Shown here piece by piece: positions 5,094 to 5,392 of a stretch of 5,392 bases of DNA. The stretch is taken from NCBI GenBank assembly GCA_905235345.1, contig CAJOLO010000120.1:1-5392 (forward strand). Reading direction: 5' to 3'. Each line of letters opens with the position of its first letter. Position 1 is the first letter of the stretch. Both the position numbers and the translations under genes were made by a program. The notes below the pieces were generated by a model. That model was not told the DNA's origin. It did no database searches and worked only from the letters and a program-made list of their open reading frames with translations. Source of the stretch: an uncultured Lachnospiraceae bacterium. Lineage in GTDB: Bacteria > Bacillota > Clostridia > Lachnospirales > Lachnospiraceae.

Positions 5094-5392
5094 ATGGCAG
5101 AGAAGAAGAAACTTCAATATGTTAATTTTATATATGGGACAGATAATATGAGAAGACAATTGTTTAGGAGACGGTGGTTTGATATTGTGGAAGAATCGTG
5201 CGGAGAATTAAATGGGATAAGAGTTGTGTCGAGGCGGGAAAATATTAAAGAGTTAGATGATAAGAATATAGCAAGGCTTAACAGATGTTTGAAGGACTAT
5301 GATATGTCTGAGGCGACAGTTCTTGCGGATCAAACTATGGCAGAGCTGCTTGGAATAACGGATATGCTGTTTCAGGCAAGAAAATATGAACT
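5094..5392 (+). CDS. Unrecognised basic protein, N-terminal 99 residues (3' end outside window)
   Basis: The frame opens at ATG 5094 (MAEKKKLQYVNFIYGTDNMR) and is still open at the right edge after 99 complete codons. No signal peptide or membrane segment is visible. Residues 20-28 are strongly basic (RRQLFRRRW), followed by a mixed helical region (WFDIVEESCGELNGIRVV) and two more probable helices (IKELDDKNIARLNRCLKDY and ATVLADQTMAELLGITDML). I do not recognise the family. The start is uncertain: the ATG at 5094 has only GGAATGG upstream, a GTG at 5079 is in frame just after the upstream stop at 5070-5072, and a second ATG is at 5148. Codon use with many AGA, ATA and AAT codons matches the rest of the window. 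It is divergent from truA, so the neighbourhood gives no functional hint. Confidence 0.7.
   Translation, partial: MAEKKKLQYVNFIYGTDNMRRQLFRRRWFDIVEESCGELNGIRVVSRRENIKELDDKNIARLNRCLKDYDMSEATVLADQTMAELLGITDMLFQARKYE

Overview
The window looks like a piece of a low-to-moderate GC Firmicutes chromosome, most likely a Lachnospiraceae (Clostridia cluster XIVa) relative. The basis is the wording of the proteins (class II aldolase C-terminus, N-terminal motif of the PLP aminotransferase, the coaX-dusB pair, a small acidic protein of a Lachnospiraceae-type family), the frequent ATA and AGA codons, and strong AGGAG-type ribosome binding sites. The genus cannot be named from the sequence alone.

Layout, left to right. 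(1) The last 72 codons of a class II fructose-bisphosphate aldolase gene (fba, + strand) are followed by a strong intrinsic terminator (251-286). (2) A PLP-dependent fold-type I aminotransferase lies convergent on the - strand. Its last codons are disturbed by an 8-bp tandem duplication (423-439), which shifts the frame so that the open frame runs through the normal stop (376-378) and into the aldolase terminator, ending at 243. (3) A divergent promoter region (1569-1753) holds two 11-bp direct repeats; each supplies the TTGCAA -35 box of one of two back-to-back promoters. (4) A + strand cluster contains a 112-aa acidic protein of unknown function, a possible 22-codon linker ORF, coaX (type III pantothenate kinase) and dusB (tRNA-dihydrouridine synthase). 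(5) truA (tRNA pseudouridine synthase) is convergent on the - strand, 28 bp from dusB, with its own good promoter and ribosome binding site. (6) An AT-rich intergenic stretch of about 330 bp (4762-5093) carries an 85-bp module: a GC-richer core bordered by a perfect 9-bp inverted repeat. (7) The first 99 codons of an unrecognised basic protein run off the right edge.

The genes are mostly core housekeeping: glycolysis, amino-acid metabolism, CoA biosynthesis and tRNA modification (dihydrouridine by DusB, pseudouridine by TruA). I see no defence system, CRISPR array, phage gene, transposase, rRNA or tRNA. No clear undescribed system is present. The points most worth a second look are the aminotransferase frameshift, the inverted-repeat module near 4880-4964, the repeated CTTGCAAT words around the aminotransferase, and the two unrecognised proteins.
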